Shown in pieces: positions 43,601-53,506 of a stretch of DNA of 64,000 nt. Positions within the stretch are counted from its first letter, which is position 1, and every line of letters starts with the position of its first letter. The position numbers were made by a program, and so were the translations under genes. A model generated the notes under the pieces. That model saw only the letters and a program-made list of their open reading frames with translations, was not told the DNA's origin and searched no databases. The stretch is from Candidatus Nitrosotenuis aquarius (GTDB lineage Archaea > Thermoproteota > Nitrososphaeria > Nitrososphaerales > Nitrosopumilaceae): assembly GCF_002787055.1 (NCBI RefSeq), contig NZ_CP024808.1, positions 1,080,328-1,144,327 of the forward strand, read 5' to 3'.

Positions 43601-44522
43601 TTGTATCCCTGACCATTTTAAGAAAGATCTCCTCAAGCGTAGTCGGCATTGCAGAAAGGTCCTCTATTGCAATATTGTTTTCAATTAGAATCGATAATAC
43701 TTGCGACAGTACAATTTCCGCCTTGCTTGACTGTATTATGATGTCCGTTCCGGTGTTAAAGTCAATGGTGCACCCAGAGATTCCCGATAATAGATATGAT
43801 AGCCTGTCGTGTCTGTCCAGAAGATGGATTTTGATAGTTTTTTCCTGTCCAAACGTTGCTTTGAGTTGGTCTGGTGTGTCTACTGCCAGAATTTTGCCCT
43901 TGTTAATTACTGCAATTTCATCGCAGAGATACTCTGCCTCGGTTAAAACATGCGTAGTATAAAATATGGTCAAGCCTGCATTTGCTTTTTCTTTTAGATA
44001 GTTCAAGAGCCTACGTCGCGCGCTAGGGTCCAAGCCTACTGTTGGCTCGTCCAAAAACAACAGTTCCATTTCGTGCATGAATTCACGAGCTACCTGAACG
44101 CGCCTGCGCTGTCCAATTGAGAGATCTTCATTCTTTTTCTTTCTTATTTCTCCCAAGTCAAACACATCGATTAGCTCCTCTGTTCTTTGTTTTCGGGTTT
44201 TTTTATCCACGTCCCACATCATGCCATATTTTTCCAGAGACTTTTCCACGGACAAGTTTGGCTCATAGCTAGGTTGTTGCAGTACAACTCCTATCTTTTT
44301 TCTTACGTCAAGAGGATTTTTGATCGCATCTACTCCCAAAATTTCAATTGTTCCACTTGTTGGCGGAATCAAAGTTGTGAGCATTTTGATCGTAGTTGAC
44401 TTTCCTGCTCCGTTTGGTCCCAAAAATCCAAACACCGCACCTGGTTTGATGTCAAGATCTATTCTATCCACTGCCACTAGATCTCCATATGATTTGAAAA
44501 GCGATCTGGTTGTAACGGACAC
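43584..44522 (-). CDS. ABC transporter ATP-binding protein
   Basis: A 312-residue protein starting with GTG. It has Walker A GPNGAGKST (about 35-43), Q-loop, signature LSIGQRRRVQVAREFM (about 132-147), Walker B LLFLDEPTVGLDP (about 151-163) and the H-loop (YTTHVLTEAEYLCDEIAV). The C-terminal part (about 215-312) is the DrrA/YadG-type extension. It energises the exporter permease encoded just downstream. Drug- or lipid-export is likely, but the substrate is unknown. Confidence 0.9.
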   Translation of the reverse strand: MSVTTRSLFKSYGDLVAVDRIDLDIKPGAVFGFLGPNGAGKSTTIKMLTTLIPPTSGTIEILGVDAIKNPLDVRKKIGVVLQQPSYEPNLSVEKSLEKYGMMWDVDKKTRKQRTEELIDVFDLGEIRKKKNEDLSIGQRRRVQVAREFMHEMELLFLDEPTVGLDPSARRRLLNYLKEKANAGLTIFYTTHVLTEAEYLCDEIAVINKGKILAVDTPDQLKATFGQEKTIKIHLLDRHDRLSYLLSGISGCTIDFNTGTDIIIQSSKAEIVLSQVLSILIENNIAIEDLSAMPTTLEEIFLKMVRDTNESNN

Positions 44523-44597
44523 TGATCTGATGTGATCTCATCTCTTAATTTACATTAGTGAAATTCTTATTAGTACATCAAACTATGGTAGATCAAA

Positions 44598-45992
44598 TTG
44601 TCTGAATTTGATGCACTACTTTCCAAATTGCTGGAGCTAAAACCAGATCTCTCAAAATCTGATGTGGAGGCCCTGATCGCAAAGAAAAAAGAAAAGATCG
44701 GTGCTGGCTACCTTACAGACCAGGGCGCATTATTTCTGGTAGCATCCGATCTAGGCATTACAATCTCAGAACCACCAAAAAGTGAGATTGCAATTAAGGA
44801 CCTGCATGCAGGGGCAAAAGAAGTAACACTGCAGACGCGCGTACTCAACGTATCACCAAAAAAACAGTTCTCAAGAAAGGACGGGTCTCAGTTTTACCTT
44901 CGAAACATGACTGTATATGACAAGGACTCGGCAGTAGTTGTAAAGCTCTGGGATGAAAAGGCAAACCTGCCAGAGATGACAAATCTAAGTCCAGGCGACC
45001 TAATAAAGATAATCAAGGCATATATCAAGTCCGATCTCAACGGTCAGCTTACAGTCAACATTGGCTCTGGTTCTAGTATAGAAAGAACAGAGACAGAAAG
45101 CGCAATTCCATCCATTGATTCCATTACTAAGGATGTTTCTGAGCTAAAAGAGGGAGACAACAATGTAGTAGTGTCTGGAATGCTAGATGGACCAATTACA
45201 TTTTCAGAATTTACAAACTTTAAAGGAATGCCTGGAACTGCCTTGCGCCTAAGACTAAAGGGAAAAGACGGTCGCTCCATACGAGCAGTACTGTGGGGCA
45301 AGACAGATTCAGAGATGCCAAAAGTCATCCCATCGGGAACCAAGGCACGACTCATTGGTGTCAAGGCAAAGACAAACCAGCAGGAACTTGAGATTCATGG
45401 AAACGAATCAACAACGTTAGACATTCAGGCAGAAAAACAAGTAGAACCGCTAGTAATCAGGATTCTTTCTTCAAATAAAAATGAAAATGGGCAAAAAATG
45501 ATTCTGGGCGTAGACAAACAAAAACAACTATACAACATTGTCGACACTGCAAACATAACAGAGTCGTTTTCACAGGAGGATGTACTAGAATGCATGCCAT
45601 CCAAGCTTTATGGAAACAATGTTACAATAGACTCTGAATCATTTGTTAGAAAAATTGACGAGGACTTGCCAAAGCTTGCGGATCTTCGAACCAAGATTAC
45701 CGATATCAAGGCGGACAACAACACATACTGCATAGAAGCAATTATTCTAAAGGCACCAGAGAGAAGAAACGTACAAACAAAGACAGGAGAAACAATAACG
45801 CTTTCTGAAATGTATGTAGAGGACGACACTGCACAAATTTGGCTCAAAGGGTGGAGAAACCAAGCACGATTACTGGATGAGTGCACCATAGGCGAGATAA
45901 TCTCAGTTACAGGAGTTACCGCAAAGCAAGGCTTGGAGGGAAGAACTGAGCTGTTCTTGACTCCATACTCAAGCATAAAGAAGAAAAACTAG
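44598..45992 (+). CDS. rpa: Replication protein A (single-stranded DNA-binding, OB folds)
   Basis: A 464-residue protein starting with TTG. The N-terminal helical part (1-60) is followed by several OB folds (about 70-180, 185-275, 365-460), with RPA-like sequences SRKDGSQFYLRNMTVYDKDSAVVVKLWDEKA and LRLRLKGKDGRSIRAVLWGKTD. It binds single-stranded DNA in replication and repair. No zinc finger is seen, unlike euryarchaeal RPA-like proteins that have one. Its stop overlaps that of the convergent Lhr helicase gene in CTAG. Confidence 0.85.
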   Translation: MSEFDALLSKLLELKPDLSKSDVEALIAKKKEKIGAGYLTDQGALFLVASDLGITISEPPKSEIAIKDLHAGAKEVTLQTRVLNVSPKKQFSRKDGSQFYLRNMTVYDKDSAVVVKLWDEKANLPEMTNLSPGDLIKIIKAYIKSDLNGQLTVNIGSGSSIERTETESAIPSIDSITKDVSELKEGDNNVVVSGMLDGPITFSEFTNFKGMPGTALRLRLKGKDGRSIRAVLWGKTDSEMPKVIPSGTKARLIGVKAKTNQQELEIHGNESTTLDIQAEKQVEPLVIRILSSNKNENGQKMILGVDKQKQLYNIVDTANITESFSQEDVLECMPSKLYGNNVTIDSESFVRKIDEDLPKLADLRTKITDIKADNNTYCIEAIILKAPERRNVQTKTGETITLSEMYVEDDTAQIWLKGWRNQARLLDECTIGEIISVTGVTAKQGLEGRTELFLTPYSSIKKKN

Positions 45993-48736
45993 TCCCAAAA
46001 CCCTCGCGTAGTCACATACTGGCGTTCTGCCTCATAGATTTGCCGATATAGTGTTTCCTCATCAACCATATTTCTTAGGATTCTTGATGCAGTGTCAACC
46101 CCCACTCCATATCCAGACAGAACTATGAGTGCAGTTTTTCCAAAATTTTCCAAAAGCGACGCCGCCTTCCATGCACGGGAAAATCTGCGATTCTCATCTT
46201 GGGTGATCTTTTTTCCTGCGGACTTTTTTTGTATGATTTTTGCTAGATCATAGTCAGAATAAAACGTCACAGCTACCTGTCTTGCTTTGCAATATGGGCA
46301 GATTGGAATGTTTTCTATTTCATTTGTTTTCATTACTCGTTCCCATTTCCCACATCTGGCACAGATGAACCTGTGTGAGGTTTTGAAGAGGCGTGCTTTT
46401 ACCAAATCAAGTATTCCTTTGTCAATACTAGTGGGCGATGAGTAGTACTTTGCAGTATGATCCAGAATTGGTTCGGCAAGCTTGGAGAATTTGTTTTGCT
46501 CAAGCCAATGGATTTGAATATTTTGGGATTTAATGTCAGTCAGAATCTGTGTTGTCTTTTCCAGATCATATTTGTCATGGAATAATTCTCGCAAGGCTTC
46601 CTTGACAAGAGGAGTTTTGATGTATCTCTCAAAGAGAAATCTTGCCGATTTTTTTTCATATACGGCGCCTCGCCCAACAACTCCGAATTTTTTTGCCACA
46701 TTCCAGGTTCGCCAGCTTACATTATGTGTTCCACCTAATGACGCAGTGACTATTTCGTATAGATCGTATGTGTCTGCAAGAATTTGCTTTACGTGATTTT
46801 CCAGAATTCTCCCCTTGGATGACAAGACAATTCTATACGCATCTGATCGTGCATCTACCTGTAGTCCTGTCTTGGAAGAAAGCATTGATGAGAGTAGTGT
46901 GGCCAAAGTAGAGTTTGTCTTTGTGCCAAAGCAGCTATGAATCACTATCATTCCCTGGCCGCGCACAGATTCGACTACAATTGTTTTGTCATCAGGAATT
47001 ATTGGCAGATCAAGCTGAGTGATAACATTGTCAGGCAGAACTAGCGAGCCTACACGTATCTTGCTTCGGAACTTGCCCACCTTCGACGCGGTTTTGTAGT
47101 CGACTGGAATGTTTTCTCCCTCCCAATAAGGTACCGTGATTCCACCTGAGCGAATTGGTTCCACGTTTACTTTTAGTGAGGATTCATCTACATTGATGAT
47201 TCTCCACTGGGAGCCACGCAAGACAAATACATTTCCAGGATCGCCAAAATCCCCTACAAATCTCTGATCAAGGCTTCCGATTATCTTTTTTGACACAGTA
47301 TCGATTACCTTGAATTTTAGAATGTCAGGTATAGTGGACAGATTTTCAAAATAATATCTATAGCACTTGGAGGTTTTCTTAAAGGTCATCTTTTCCTTGT
47401 CAAAAAATATCAGATAGTTAGATTCCAGCAGCTCAAGGACGCCAACCAGATCATCTAGTGTGAGGTTTCTGAAGAGGAATGAGTTTCTGAAGAGATCCAG
47501 TGCATCACTAACAGACATGGAGCCAAGCTGCATCGATAGTCCCACCAAGTGATGTGCGAGGACATCAAGGGATCCATCATGGATCAGTTGATCCTCAATA
47601 GATCCTTCATGAATTCGCTCCAGAATTGCTTTTGTTTCTAGTTCGTCATCCACATTGTTTGTTACGATCAGGCCTTTTGCGGAAGAATGTTTGTTGTGTT
47701 TGCTTCGGCCTATTCTTTGCATAAATTTGGAGACCTGCCTTGGGGAGCCATAGTGTATCACAAGCTCAACTGAGCCAATGTCCAGTCCAAGCTCAAGAGA
47801 TGATGTGCATACGACTAGTCGCGATTTGCCGGACTTGAGGTTGTCTTCTGTCTCTTCACGTACTTGTTGTGACAAAGAGCCATGGTGTAATTCAACTGAG
47901 ACGGGGGATTTTTCACGCAAAACTGATGCTAAAAATTCCGCTTCGCCACGCGTGTTTGTAAAAAGCAACACGGGAGAATCTAGATTCAGTTTGGCAAGAT
48001 ATTCTACTATAAAATCAGCCACATCGCTAATGGTTCCATTTACGTGCTTGATCTCTACATCATATTTTCGAATGGTGTTGTCACGGATTATTTGGTATTT
48101 CCTTTTGGTTCCAACTAGGAATTTCGCCGCATCATCAGTATTGCCAACTGTTGCGGAAAGGCCTATCCTTGTGATTGGATGATTTGTGTTTATTTGCAGT
48201 CTCTCAAGACTAAGCGACAGCTGAGATCCCCTTTCATTGGATAGCAAATCATGGATTTCATCAATTATGACCCATTCCAGCTCTGATAGTGCATTTAGCA
48301 TTTTTTCCTGCGTCAGTAAAATCACCAATGTTTCTGGTGTAGTAATCAGAATGTCTGGAGGCAGAGCAGTTATTCTTTTTCTGGCTGCCTGTGATGTGTC
48401 ACCATGGCGAATCTCTATTGACAGGTTTTCTGATTCTGCATACCTGATTATTCTTTTGAATACATCTCGATTTAATGCCCTAAGCGGAGTAATGTATAAT
48501 GCCTTTATCTTGCCTGTCTGCCTACTTGATGATACAAACGAAAATACTGGGATCACGGAACACTCGGTTTTTCCAGAACCCGTTGGCGCTATGATTAATG
48601 AGTCTTTTTTCTGAATGATTAGTGGTACTGCCTTTTTTTGGATCTCCGTTAGATGCGTAAAACCTAGGCTATGGAATTTGTCTAAAACAGAGTCAAGTAG
48701 TTTGTTGTGTGTTTTTTCTTGACTTTGCTCGCTCAT
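45989..48736 (-). CDS. lhr: Lhr-type superfamily 2 DNA helicase
   Basis: A 915-residue helicase. RecA1 has Walker A PTGSGKT (51-57), ITPLRALNRD, TTPETL, DEIHDLL (159-165) and LSATVGN; RecA2 ends with FMQRIGRSKHNKHS (motif VI). A winged helix and Lhr core domain follow, and the C-terminus has a four-cysteine zinc site (FICARCGKWERVM, CPYCKARQ). The archaeal Lhr family acts in 3'-5' DNA unwinding and replication-coupled repair. The gene begins inside a small upstream membrane-protein frame. Confidence 0.9.
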   Translation of the reverse strand: MSEQSQEKTHNKLLDSVLDKFHSLGFTHLTEIQKKAVPLIIQKKDSLIIAPTGSGKTECSVIPVFSFVSSSRQTGKIKALYITPLRALNRDVFKRIIRYAESENLSIEIRHGDTSQAARKRITALPPDILITTPETLVILLTQEKMLNALSELEWVIIDEIHDLLSNERGSQLSLSLERLQINTNHPITRIGLSATVGNTDDAAKFLVGTKRKYQIIRDNTIRKYDVEIKHVNGTISDVADFIVEYLAKLNLDSPVLLFTNTRGEAEFLASVLREKSPVSVELHHGSLSQQVREETEDNLKSGKSRLVVCTSSLELGLDIGSVELVIHYGSPRQVSKFMQRIGRSKHNKHSSAKGLIVTNNVDDELETKAILERIHEGSIEDQLIHDGSLDVLAHHLVGLSMQLGSMSVSDALDLFRNSFLFRNLTLDDLVGVLELLESNYLIFFDKEKMTFKKTSKCYRYYFENLSTIPDILKFKVIDTVSKKIIGSLDQRFVGDFGDPGNVFVLRGSQWRIINVDESSLKVNVEPIRSGGITVPYWEGENIPVDYKTASKVGKFRSKIRVGSLVLPDNVITQLDLPIIPDDKTIVVESVRGQGMIVIHSCFGTKTNSTLATLLSSMLSSKTGLQVDARSDAYRIVLSSKGRILENHVKQILADTYDLYEIVTASLGGTHNVSWRTWNVAKKFGVVGRGAVYEKKSARFLFERYIKTPLVKEALRELFHDKYDLEKTTQILTDIKSQNIQIHWLEQNKFSKLAEPILDHTAKYYSSPTSIDKGILDLVKARLFKTSHRFICARCGKWERVMKTNEIENIPICPYCKARQVAVTFYSDYDLAKIIQKKSAGKKITQDENRRFSRAWKAASLLENFGKTALIVLSGYGVGVDTASRILRNMVDEETLYRQIYEAERQYVTTRGFWD

Positions 48737-48812
48737 ACACCATTATTCCGACAACTCCAATTGCAAACAGCACCACAGAAATTATAGGTATGGAGTCGAA
48801 AATTCCTGCCAT
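48693..48812 (-). CDS. Small single-span membrane protein (39 residues)
   Basis: A minus-strand frame from ATG at 48812 encodes MAGIFDSIPIISVVLFAIGV-VGIMVYERAKSRKNTQQTT: one hydrophobic span (about 8-25) and a basic, positive C-terminus, as in small membrane subunits. It overlaps the Lhr start by 44 bases, so it would sit upstream in the same transcript. There is no other obvious coding content between Lhr and the RecA-like gene. It could still be a chance frame in the Lhr leader. Confidence 0.4.
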   Translation of the reverse strand: MAGIFDSIPIISVVLFAIGVVGIMVYERAKSRKNTQQTT

Positions 48813-48843
48813 GGTTTGTAGATATATGCCAGAGTTAAATAGC

Positions 48844-49494
48844 TTAAGGCAGATCAGACAAGCCTTGTTTTGTTATTGTATATAGAAAATGATTTTTTTT
48901 CATCGGGTTAATTACTTGGCCTTCATAGTTTGCTTGCTTTCTAGCAAGCTTGATCTTGATGTGCGTGTATAATGATATAATGGAATCCATGTTTTCTTGT
49001 TCAAGTTCGTCAACTTTGCGCATCATGTTTGTAATTACAATTGGAATTTTTGTTTGCGATGTAATTTGAGATAGTTTTTTCATGTATGTGGAAAATTGTA
49101 TTGTCTTTTCGAGAATTTGTTCCTCTTTTGGATATTCAAACGAGAACAGATCAGTAACATTGTCAATTATTATTAGGGAAAAATCAGATTCCTGAATTTT
49201 ATCAAGACTGTTTTGTTGTTCCATTACATTTGTTATTCTTCCAACAGTAATTTTATCAAGAAAGTCTGCGTTCATTTCTTTGCATTTTGCCATTTCCACT
49301 AATCGTTCGGGCCGAAAGTTTCCCGTTGTGTCTTGATAGAAGACTTTGTTGTTCTCAGACATAGAGTTTAAGATAATTTGTAGTGCAAGCTGGGTTTTGC
49401 CTGTTCCACTTGCACCAAAAATATCAGTAATTGTCGAGCTTTTCAATCCGCCACCAAGAATTTGATCCAATTTTTCAAGTCCGGTTCTGATCAT
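48844..49494 (-). CDS. RecA-superfamily ATPase (RadA/RadB/KaiC-like)
   Basis: Start at ATG 49494 (MIRTGLEKLDQILGGG), 216 residues; an upstream extension to 49539 adds unconserved hydrophobic residues. Walker A is GASGTGKT (27-34) and Walker B is SLIIIDNVTDLF (about 108-119). The protein has only the core and lacks the N-terminal HhH domain of RadA, so it is a paralogue like RadB or a KaiC-type protein. It may act in recombination or signalling. It is alone, divergent from the LSm gene. Confidence 0.75.
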   Translation of the reverse strand: MIRTGLEKLDQILGGGLKSSTITDIFGASGTGKTQLALQIILNSMSENNKVFYQDTTGNFRPERLVEMAKCKEMNADFLDKITVGRITNVMEQQNSLDKIQESDFSLIIIDNVTDLFSFEYPKEEQILEKTIQFSTYMKKLSQITSQTKIPIVITNMMRKVDELEQENMDSIISLYTHIKIKLARKQANYEGQVINPMKKNHFLYTITKQGLSDLP

Positions 49495-49604
49495 GCCAAT
49501 AAAATCTACAAAAATACAAAAAATAAACGAATCCAGCATTTTTGCTATAAAATAGGCAAGGCTTTTATTCTGGTTACCAAGCTAGCAACTCAAGAGAACA
49601 ACCA

Positions 49605-49847
49605 TTGTCACAAGTAAGCGCAAAAAGACCTTTAACAACACTACAAAAAAGCACTAAAAAGAAAGTCACCGTACGACTAAAGAACGAAGTAGAGTACAAA
49701 GGCAAAATGGACAATGTCGATTCATACATGAACCTGATTATGACTGATGCTGAAGAACTACACGACGGCAAAATTGTTGCAAATTACGGCAGAGTCATAG
49801 TTAGAGGAAATAACGTACTATTCATCAAACTAGAAAACGACCTGTAG
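49605..49847 (+). CDS. LSm/Sm-like RNA-binding protein
   Basis: An 80-residue protein starting with TTG. It has the two Sm motifs: KKVTVRLKNEVEYKGKMDNVDSYMNLIM (Sm1, about 19-46) and GRVIVRGNNVLFIKLEN (Sm2, about 62-78). A basic N-terminal tail (SQVSAKRPLTTLQKSTKKK) precedes it. Archaeal LSm heptamers bind U-rich RNA. It is nine bases ahead of metK on the same strand, so the two are probably co-transcribed. Confidence 0.92.
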   Translation: MSQVSAKRPLTTLQKSTKKKVTVRLKNEVEYKGKMDNVDSYMNLIMTDAEELHDGKIVANYGRVIVRGNNVLFIKLENDL

Positions 49848-49856
49848 GTAATCTCA

Positions 49857-51014
49857 ATGGCACGAAGTTTCCTTTTTACTTCTGAATCAGTAACAGAAGG
49901 ACATCCTGACAAGATTTGTGATAAGGTTTCAGATGCACTGCTTGACGAGTTTTTGCGACAGGATCCAAACTCACGAGTCGCAGTAGAAACAATGACTACA
50001 ACAGGAATTGTAGTAGTTGCAGGCGAGGTAACAACCAAAGCAAAATTCGATATTCAAGATGTGGTCAGAAGAACAATTAAAGAAATTGGATACGACAAAC
50101 CGGAATATGGTTTTGATGCAGACACATGTAGCGTCATGGTTTCAATCCATGCACAAAGCCCAGATATTTCACAAGGAGTAACCGCAACTGAAAACAAGGA
50201 CCAAGGCGCAGGAGACCAGGGATTGATGTTTGGTTATGCAGTAAACGAATCAAATGAACTAATGCCACTGCCAATACTACTTGCACACCAGCTTACGCGA
50301 AGACTATCTGAGTTGAGAAAAAGCAAGGAATTACCATGGGTAAGACCAGACGGCAAGTCCCAAGTCACAGTAGAATATGAGGACGGCAAGCCAAAAAGAA
50401 TAGAGGCCATAGTGATTTCGACTCAGCATGCCCCAGAAGTCAGCAATGATGAGATAAGAAAGCAAATCATTGAAAAGATCATCAAACCAGTTTGCGGCAA
50501 ATGGTGGAACGACAAGATCAAAATTCACATAAATCCAACAGGACGATTCGTAATCGGAGGCCCACCTGGGGATTCCGGCCTAACAGGAAGAAAAATCATA
50601 GTAGACACATATGGTGGTGCTGGTAGGCATGGTGGTGGAGCATTTTCTGGCAAAGACCCCTCCAAAGTAGATAGATCAGCTTGCTATATGTGCAGATACA
50701 TTGCAAAAAACATTGTTGCCGCAGGCTTGGCTGAAAAATGCGAAGTCCAAGTTGCATATGCAATTGGTGTTGCAGAGCCAGTCTCCTTAATGGTAAATAC
50801 TTTTGGCACAAGCAAAATTCCAGAGGAAGAAATCGAAAATCTAGTGCGTAAGCATTTTGACATGAGGCCGGCAGCAATCATTTCCCAGTTAGATCTAAAG
50901 CGACCAATCTACAAGGACACTGCAGCATTTGGTCATTTTGGAAGAACCGATGTTGCCTTGCCATGGGAAAAAACTGACAAGGCAGATACTCTCAAAAAGG
51001 CAGCAGGCCTATAA
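49857..51014 (+). CDS. metK: S-adenosylmethionine synthetase (bacterial/eukaryal type)
   Basis: A 385-residue MetK. Signatures are [16 protein letters not shown] (7-22, with His16 and Asp18 binding ATP phosphate and Mg), [38 protein letters not shown] and [17 protein letters not shown]. This is the bacterial/eukaryal family, not the archaeal-type MAT found in many archaea. It makes SAM from methionine and ATP. It is coupled to the LSm gene upstream. Confidence 0.95.
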   Translation: MARSFLFTSESVTEGHPDKICDKVSDALLDEFLRQDPNSRVAVETMTTTGIVVVAGEVTTKAKFDIQDVVRRTIKEIGYDKPEYGFDADTCSVMVSIHAQSPDISQGVTATENKDQGAGDQGLMFGYAVNESNELMPLPILLAHQLTRRLSELRKSKELPWVRPDGKSQVTVEYEDGKPKRIEAIVISTQHAPEVSNDEIRKQIIEKIIKPVCGKWWNDKIKIHINPTGRFVIGGPPGDSGLTGRKIIVDTYGGAGRHGGGAFSGKDPSKVDRSACYMCRYIAKNIVAAGLAEKCEVQVAYAIGVAEPVSLMVNTFGTSKIPEEEIENLVRKHFDMRPAAIISQLDLKRPIYKDTAAFGHFGRTDVALPWEKTDKADTLKKAAGL

Positions 51015-51845
51015 TACAGGAAATTCTAGTTTTATTCCAGAGAGCTTTTCGAGTTTTTTGTGACTAGACGTAAAGTCGCCAATCATAATATTGAGATCAT
51101 CAATTCCATATGGGATCTTTTTTGGGTTATTGAGTGCGGCAAAATAGGCCTCTTCCAGAGGGATTTTTTTGATTTTAGCTTTTTTACCTCTGATAAACTT
51201 TTTTACATAGCTTTCAAAGCTGATTGTCCTTGGGCCAACCAGATCAACTATTTGGCGTGAGAGTTTTTTGTTCGTAACACAATTAAAAATTATTTTACAG
51301 ACATCACGTATTGCGATAGGCTGTAGCCTATACAGTCCAGAGCCAGGTATTTGTATCGTCCCTTGCTTGATTTGCTTTGAGAGGTTTTTTGTCAGAGGAT
51401 CATCCGTCCCAACAATATATGATGCTCTAAGAATTGTGTAATCAAGGCCTGATTTGATGATTAGTTGTTCTGCCTTTAGCTTTGATATGAAATATCCAAA
51501 TGTTGTAGAATCGCTAACGCCTAGGCCACTTATGTAAACAATTTTGTGTATGTGCGATCTTTTGCACAAATCAACAATTTTTTGTGTTTGCCTGACATTA
51601 ACCAGTTCATAATTGGCATCCTTGGTTTGAGCACCGATGCCAATTAAGTGAATTAGTGCATCACATTTTATTTTTGGAATATCATCCAAATCTGAAAAAA
51701 CAATGTTTTTTTCTGATTTGAAATGCTTGTGTTTTTTTCTAGACAAGGAAATTACCGAAATGTTTTGATCTGCGAGGAATTGTCTGAGATTTTTCCCTAC
51801 AAATCCAGTAGAGCCAGAGATCGCAATTGTGAGTTGTTTTGCCAC
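51009..51845 (-). CDS. NAD(P)-binding SDR-like protein (complex I NDUFA9 type)
   Basis: A 278-residue atypical SDR with [13 protein letters not shown] (11-23), conserved IHLIGIG (about 65-71) and [26 protein letters not shown] (about 99-124), lacking the normal YxxxK geometry but with K117. The later part ([15 protein letters not shown] and LQPIAIRDV) matches NDUFA9/NAD(P)H-binding YcfH-type proteins, which carry a cofactor without much catalysis. It might support respiratory-complex assembly or quinone chemistry; that is inference. Its stop overlaps that of metK by six bases. Confidence 0.75.
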   Translation of the reverse strand: MAKQLTIAISGSTGFVGKNLRQFLADQNISVISLSRKKHKHFKSEKNIVFSDLDDIPKIKCDALIHLIGIGAQTKDANYELVNVRQTQKIVDLCKRSHIHKIVYISGLGVSDSTTFGYFISKLKAEQLIIKSGLDYTILRASYIVGTDDPLTKNLSKQIKQGTIQIPGSGLYRLQPIAIRDVCKIIFNCVTNKKLSRQIVDLVGPRTISFESYVKKFIRGKKAKIKKIPLEEAYFAALNNPKKIPYGIDDLNIMIGDFTSSHKKLEKLSGIKLEFPVL

Positions 51846-51898
51846 AAACTTGGAAAATCAAATATAATTTTAAATGTTAAATCAGACTAGAACACACA

Positions 51899-52339
51899 TT
51901 GAATGTAGCTCAGTGCTATGAAATTCTTGAACTACAAAAAGATGCATCGCACAAGGAGATAAAGCAAGCGTATAGAAAACTATCACTTAGGTATCACCCG
52001 GACAGAAACAAAAACAGCGATGCTGAGAAGAAATTCAAGGAAATAACGCACGCATATCAAATCCTAAAACTAGAGCAGAAAAAGAGCAACTCTACACATA
52101 AAGACGTAGAAACAGCGCAGGCCGAGTTTTGGAAATATTATGACAAAAAGACCTCTGAAGAAGTCCATTTTGGCTATGAGGCATATAGAGAAGGGCTCAA
52201 ACGTAATTTTGGAGTCAACGTCGACGAGTTAAGAGAGGCGCAAGAGAGGCCGGTATCACACAAGATGACTCATTTGCTGCTATATGGAGGTCTTGGCGCA
52301 ATAGCAATATGGATAATCATTTCAGAGATACTCAAATAA
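51899..52339 (+). CDS. Membrane-anchored J-domain protein
   Basis: A 146-residue protein starting with TTG. Residues 3-65 form a J domain with HPD in RYHPDRNKN (about 33-41). The rest has a charged linker and one C-terminal hydrophobic span ([20 protein letters not shown], about 122-143), so it is a tail-anchored J protein. It would recruit DnaK to the membrane face. It is a second J protein beside the DnaJ encoded at 37000, with no Gly/Phe or zinc-finger regions. Confidence 0.8.
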   Translation: MNVAQCYEILELQKDASHKEIKQAYRKLSLRYHPDRNKNSDAEKKFKEITHAYQILKLEQKKSNSTHKDVETAQAEFWKYYDKKTSEEVHFGYEAYREGLKRNFGVNVDELREAQERPVSHKMTHLLLYGGLGAIAIWIIISEILK

Positions 52340-52378
52340 TCCAACAAGAGTTATTATCCAAAAATAGAATTATTCATT

Positions 52379-53470
52379 GTGAGTGAGACAGAAAAGCCTC
52401 GCCAAAAACTGAGAACGGGTTTTACTACAGGCACATGTGCAACAGCAGCTGCAAGGGCAGCACTGATATCAATAATTACAAAAAAGAAGATCAATTCCAT
52501 CAAGGTTTCACTGCCAAAAGAAAAAGAAATAACAATCAATGTTGCAAGCTGCAAATTTAGCGATACCACATCAAGATGCTCTGTAATTAAGGATGGGGGA
52601 GACGATCCAGACGTTACACATGGTGCAGAAATATTTGTCGATTTGGAAATTACAGATAACATAGGCCAGATCGAAATTGACGGTGGAGATGGGGTTGGGC
52701 GGGTGACAAAGCCAGGACTAGGCCTCGAAATCGGTTCTGCTGCAATAAACCCCACACCGAAGAAAATGATAATTCAAAATTTGACAGAAGTTGGAAAGGA
52801 AGTTTTGCGAAAAAATGGAATTAGGGTTGTGATTTCTGTTCCAAAGGGAAAAGAGATCGCGCCAAAGACAGACAACCCAAGACTTGGAATTATAAATGGA
52901 ATATCGATTCTTGGCACCACTGGAATAGTAATTCCATATTCTACAGCATCGTTTGCTGCTTCAATACGTCAAAGCCTTGATGTCACCATTGCAATGGGAG
53001 ACAATACCGTAGTTCTGACAACAGGTGGAAGATCTGAGGATTTTGCGAAAAAAGAGATCAAACTGCCAGACCATTGTTTTGTTCAGATGGGTGATTTTTC
53101 CGGATATACAATTCAGCAATGTGCCAAAAAATCAATCAAAAAAGCACATGTTGCTGGATTCATAGGTAAGCTAACCAAGATCGCAATGGGTGTAAAGCAG
53201 ACTCATGTAAAGGGCTCCAAAGTAGACATGGATTTTTTGGCAAAAATGGCGCAGAAATGCAATGCAGGCCAGGAAGTCATACAAGAGATAAAAAAAGCAA
53301 ACACCGCAAGACATGCCCAAGAAATCATAATCAAAAACAAGATAGATGGCTTTTTTACTGCCATTTGCAAGGAGGCCCATGAGCAGATGCGTGCTCACTC
53401 TGAAAATAAAGTTGAGATTGACGTAATTCTCTTTGACTTTGATGGTTGCGCACTAGGTAGATATCCCTAG
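52379..53470 (+). CDS. cbiD: Cobalt-precorrin-5B C1-methyltransferase
   Basis: A 363-residue CbiD starting with GTG, with the signature RTGFTTGTCATAAARAAL (about 12-29), the GGDDPDVTHG segment (76-85), DGGDGVGRVTKPGLG (about 100-114) and PKGKEIAPKTDNPRLGI (about 157-173). It transfers methyl to C1 in the anaerobic (early cobalt insertion) corrin route. It starts the plus-strand cobalamin operon cbiD-cbiG-cbiX-cbiC. No cobalamin riboswitch fits in the 39-base gap upstream. Confidence 0.95.
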   Translation: MSETEKPRQKLRTGFTTGTCATAAARAALISIITKKKINSIKVSLPKEKEITINVASCKFSDTTSRCSVIKDGGDDPDVTHGAEIFVDLEITDNIGQIEIDGGDGVGRVTKPGLGLEIGSAAINPTPKKMIIQNLTEVGKEVLRKNGIRVVISVPKGKEIAPKTDNPRLGIINGISILGTTGIVIPYSTASFAASIRQSLDVTIAMGDNTVVLTTGGRSEDFAKKEIKLPDHCFVQMGDFSGYTIQQCAKKSIKKAHVAGFIGKLTKIAMGVKQTHVKGSKVDMDFLAKMAQKCNAGQEVIQEIKKANTARHAQEIIIKNKIDGFFTAICKEAHEQMRAHSENKVEIDVILFDFDGCALGRYP

Positions 53471-53506
53471 CAAGAAATTTTATCTAGCAACAAAAAACGG
53501 CAAGAC

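Noticed and set aside
52340-52378. Cobalamin riboswitch upstream of cbiD
   Set aside because: The gap of 39 bases is far too short for a cobalamin riboswitch, and none is seen upstream of cbiA/cobO.
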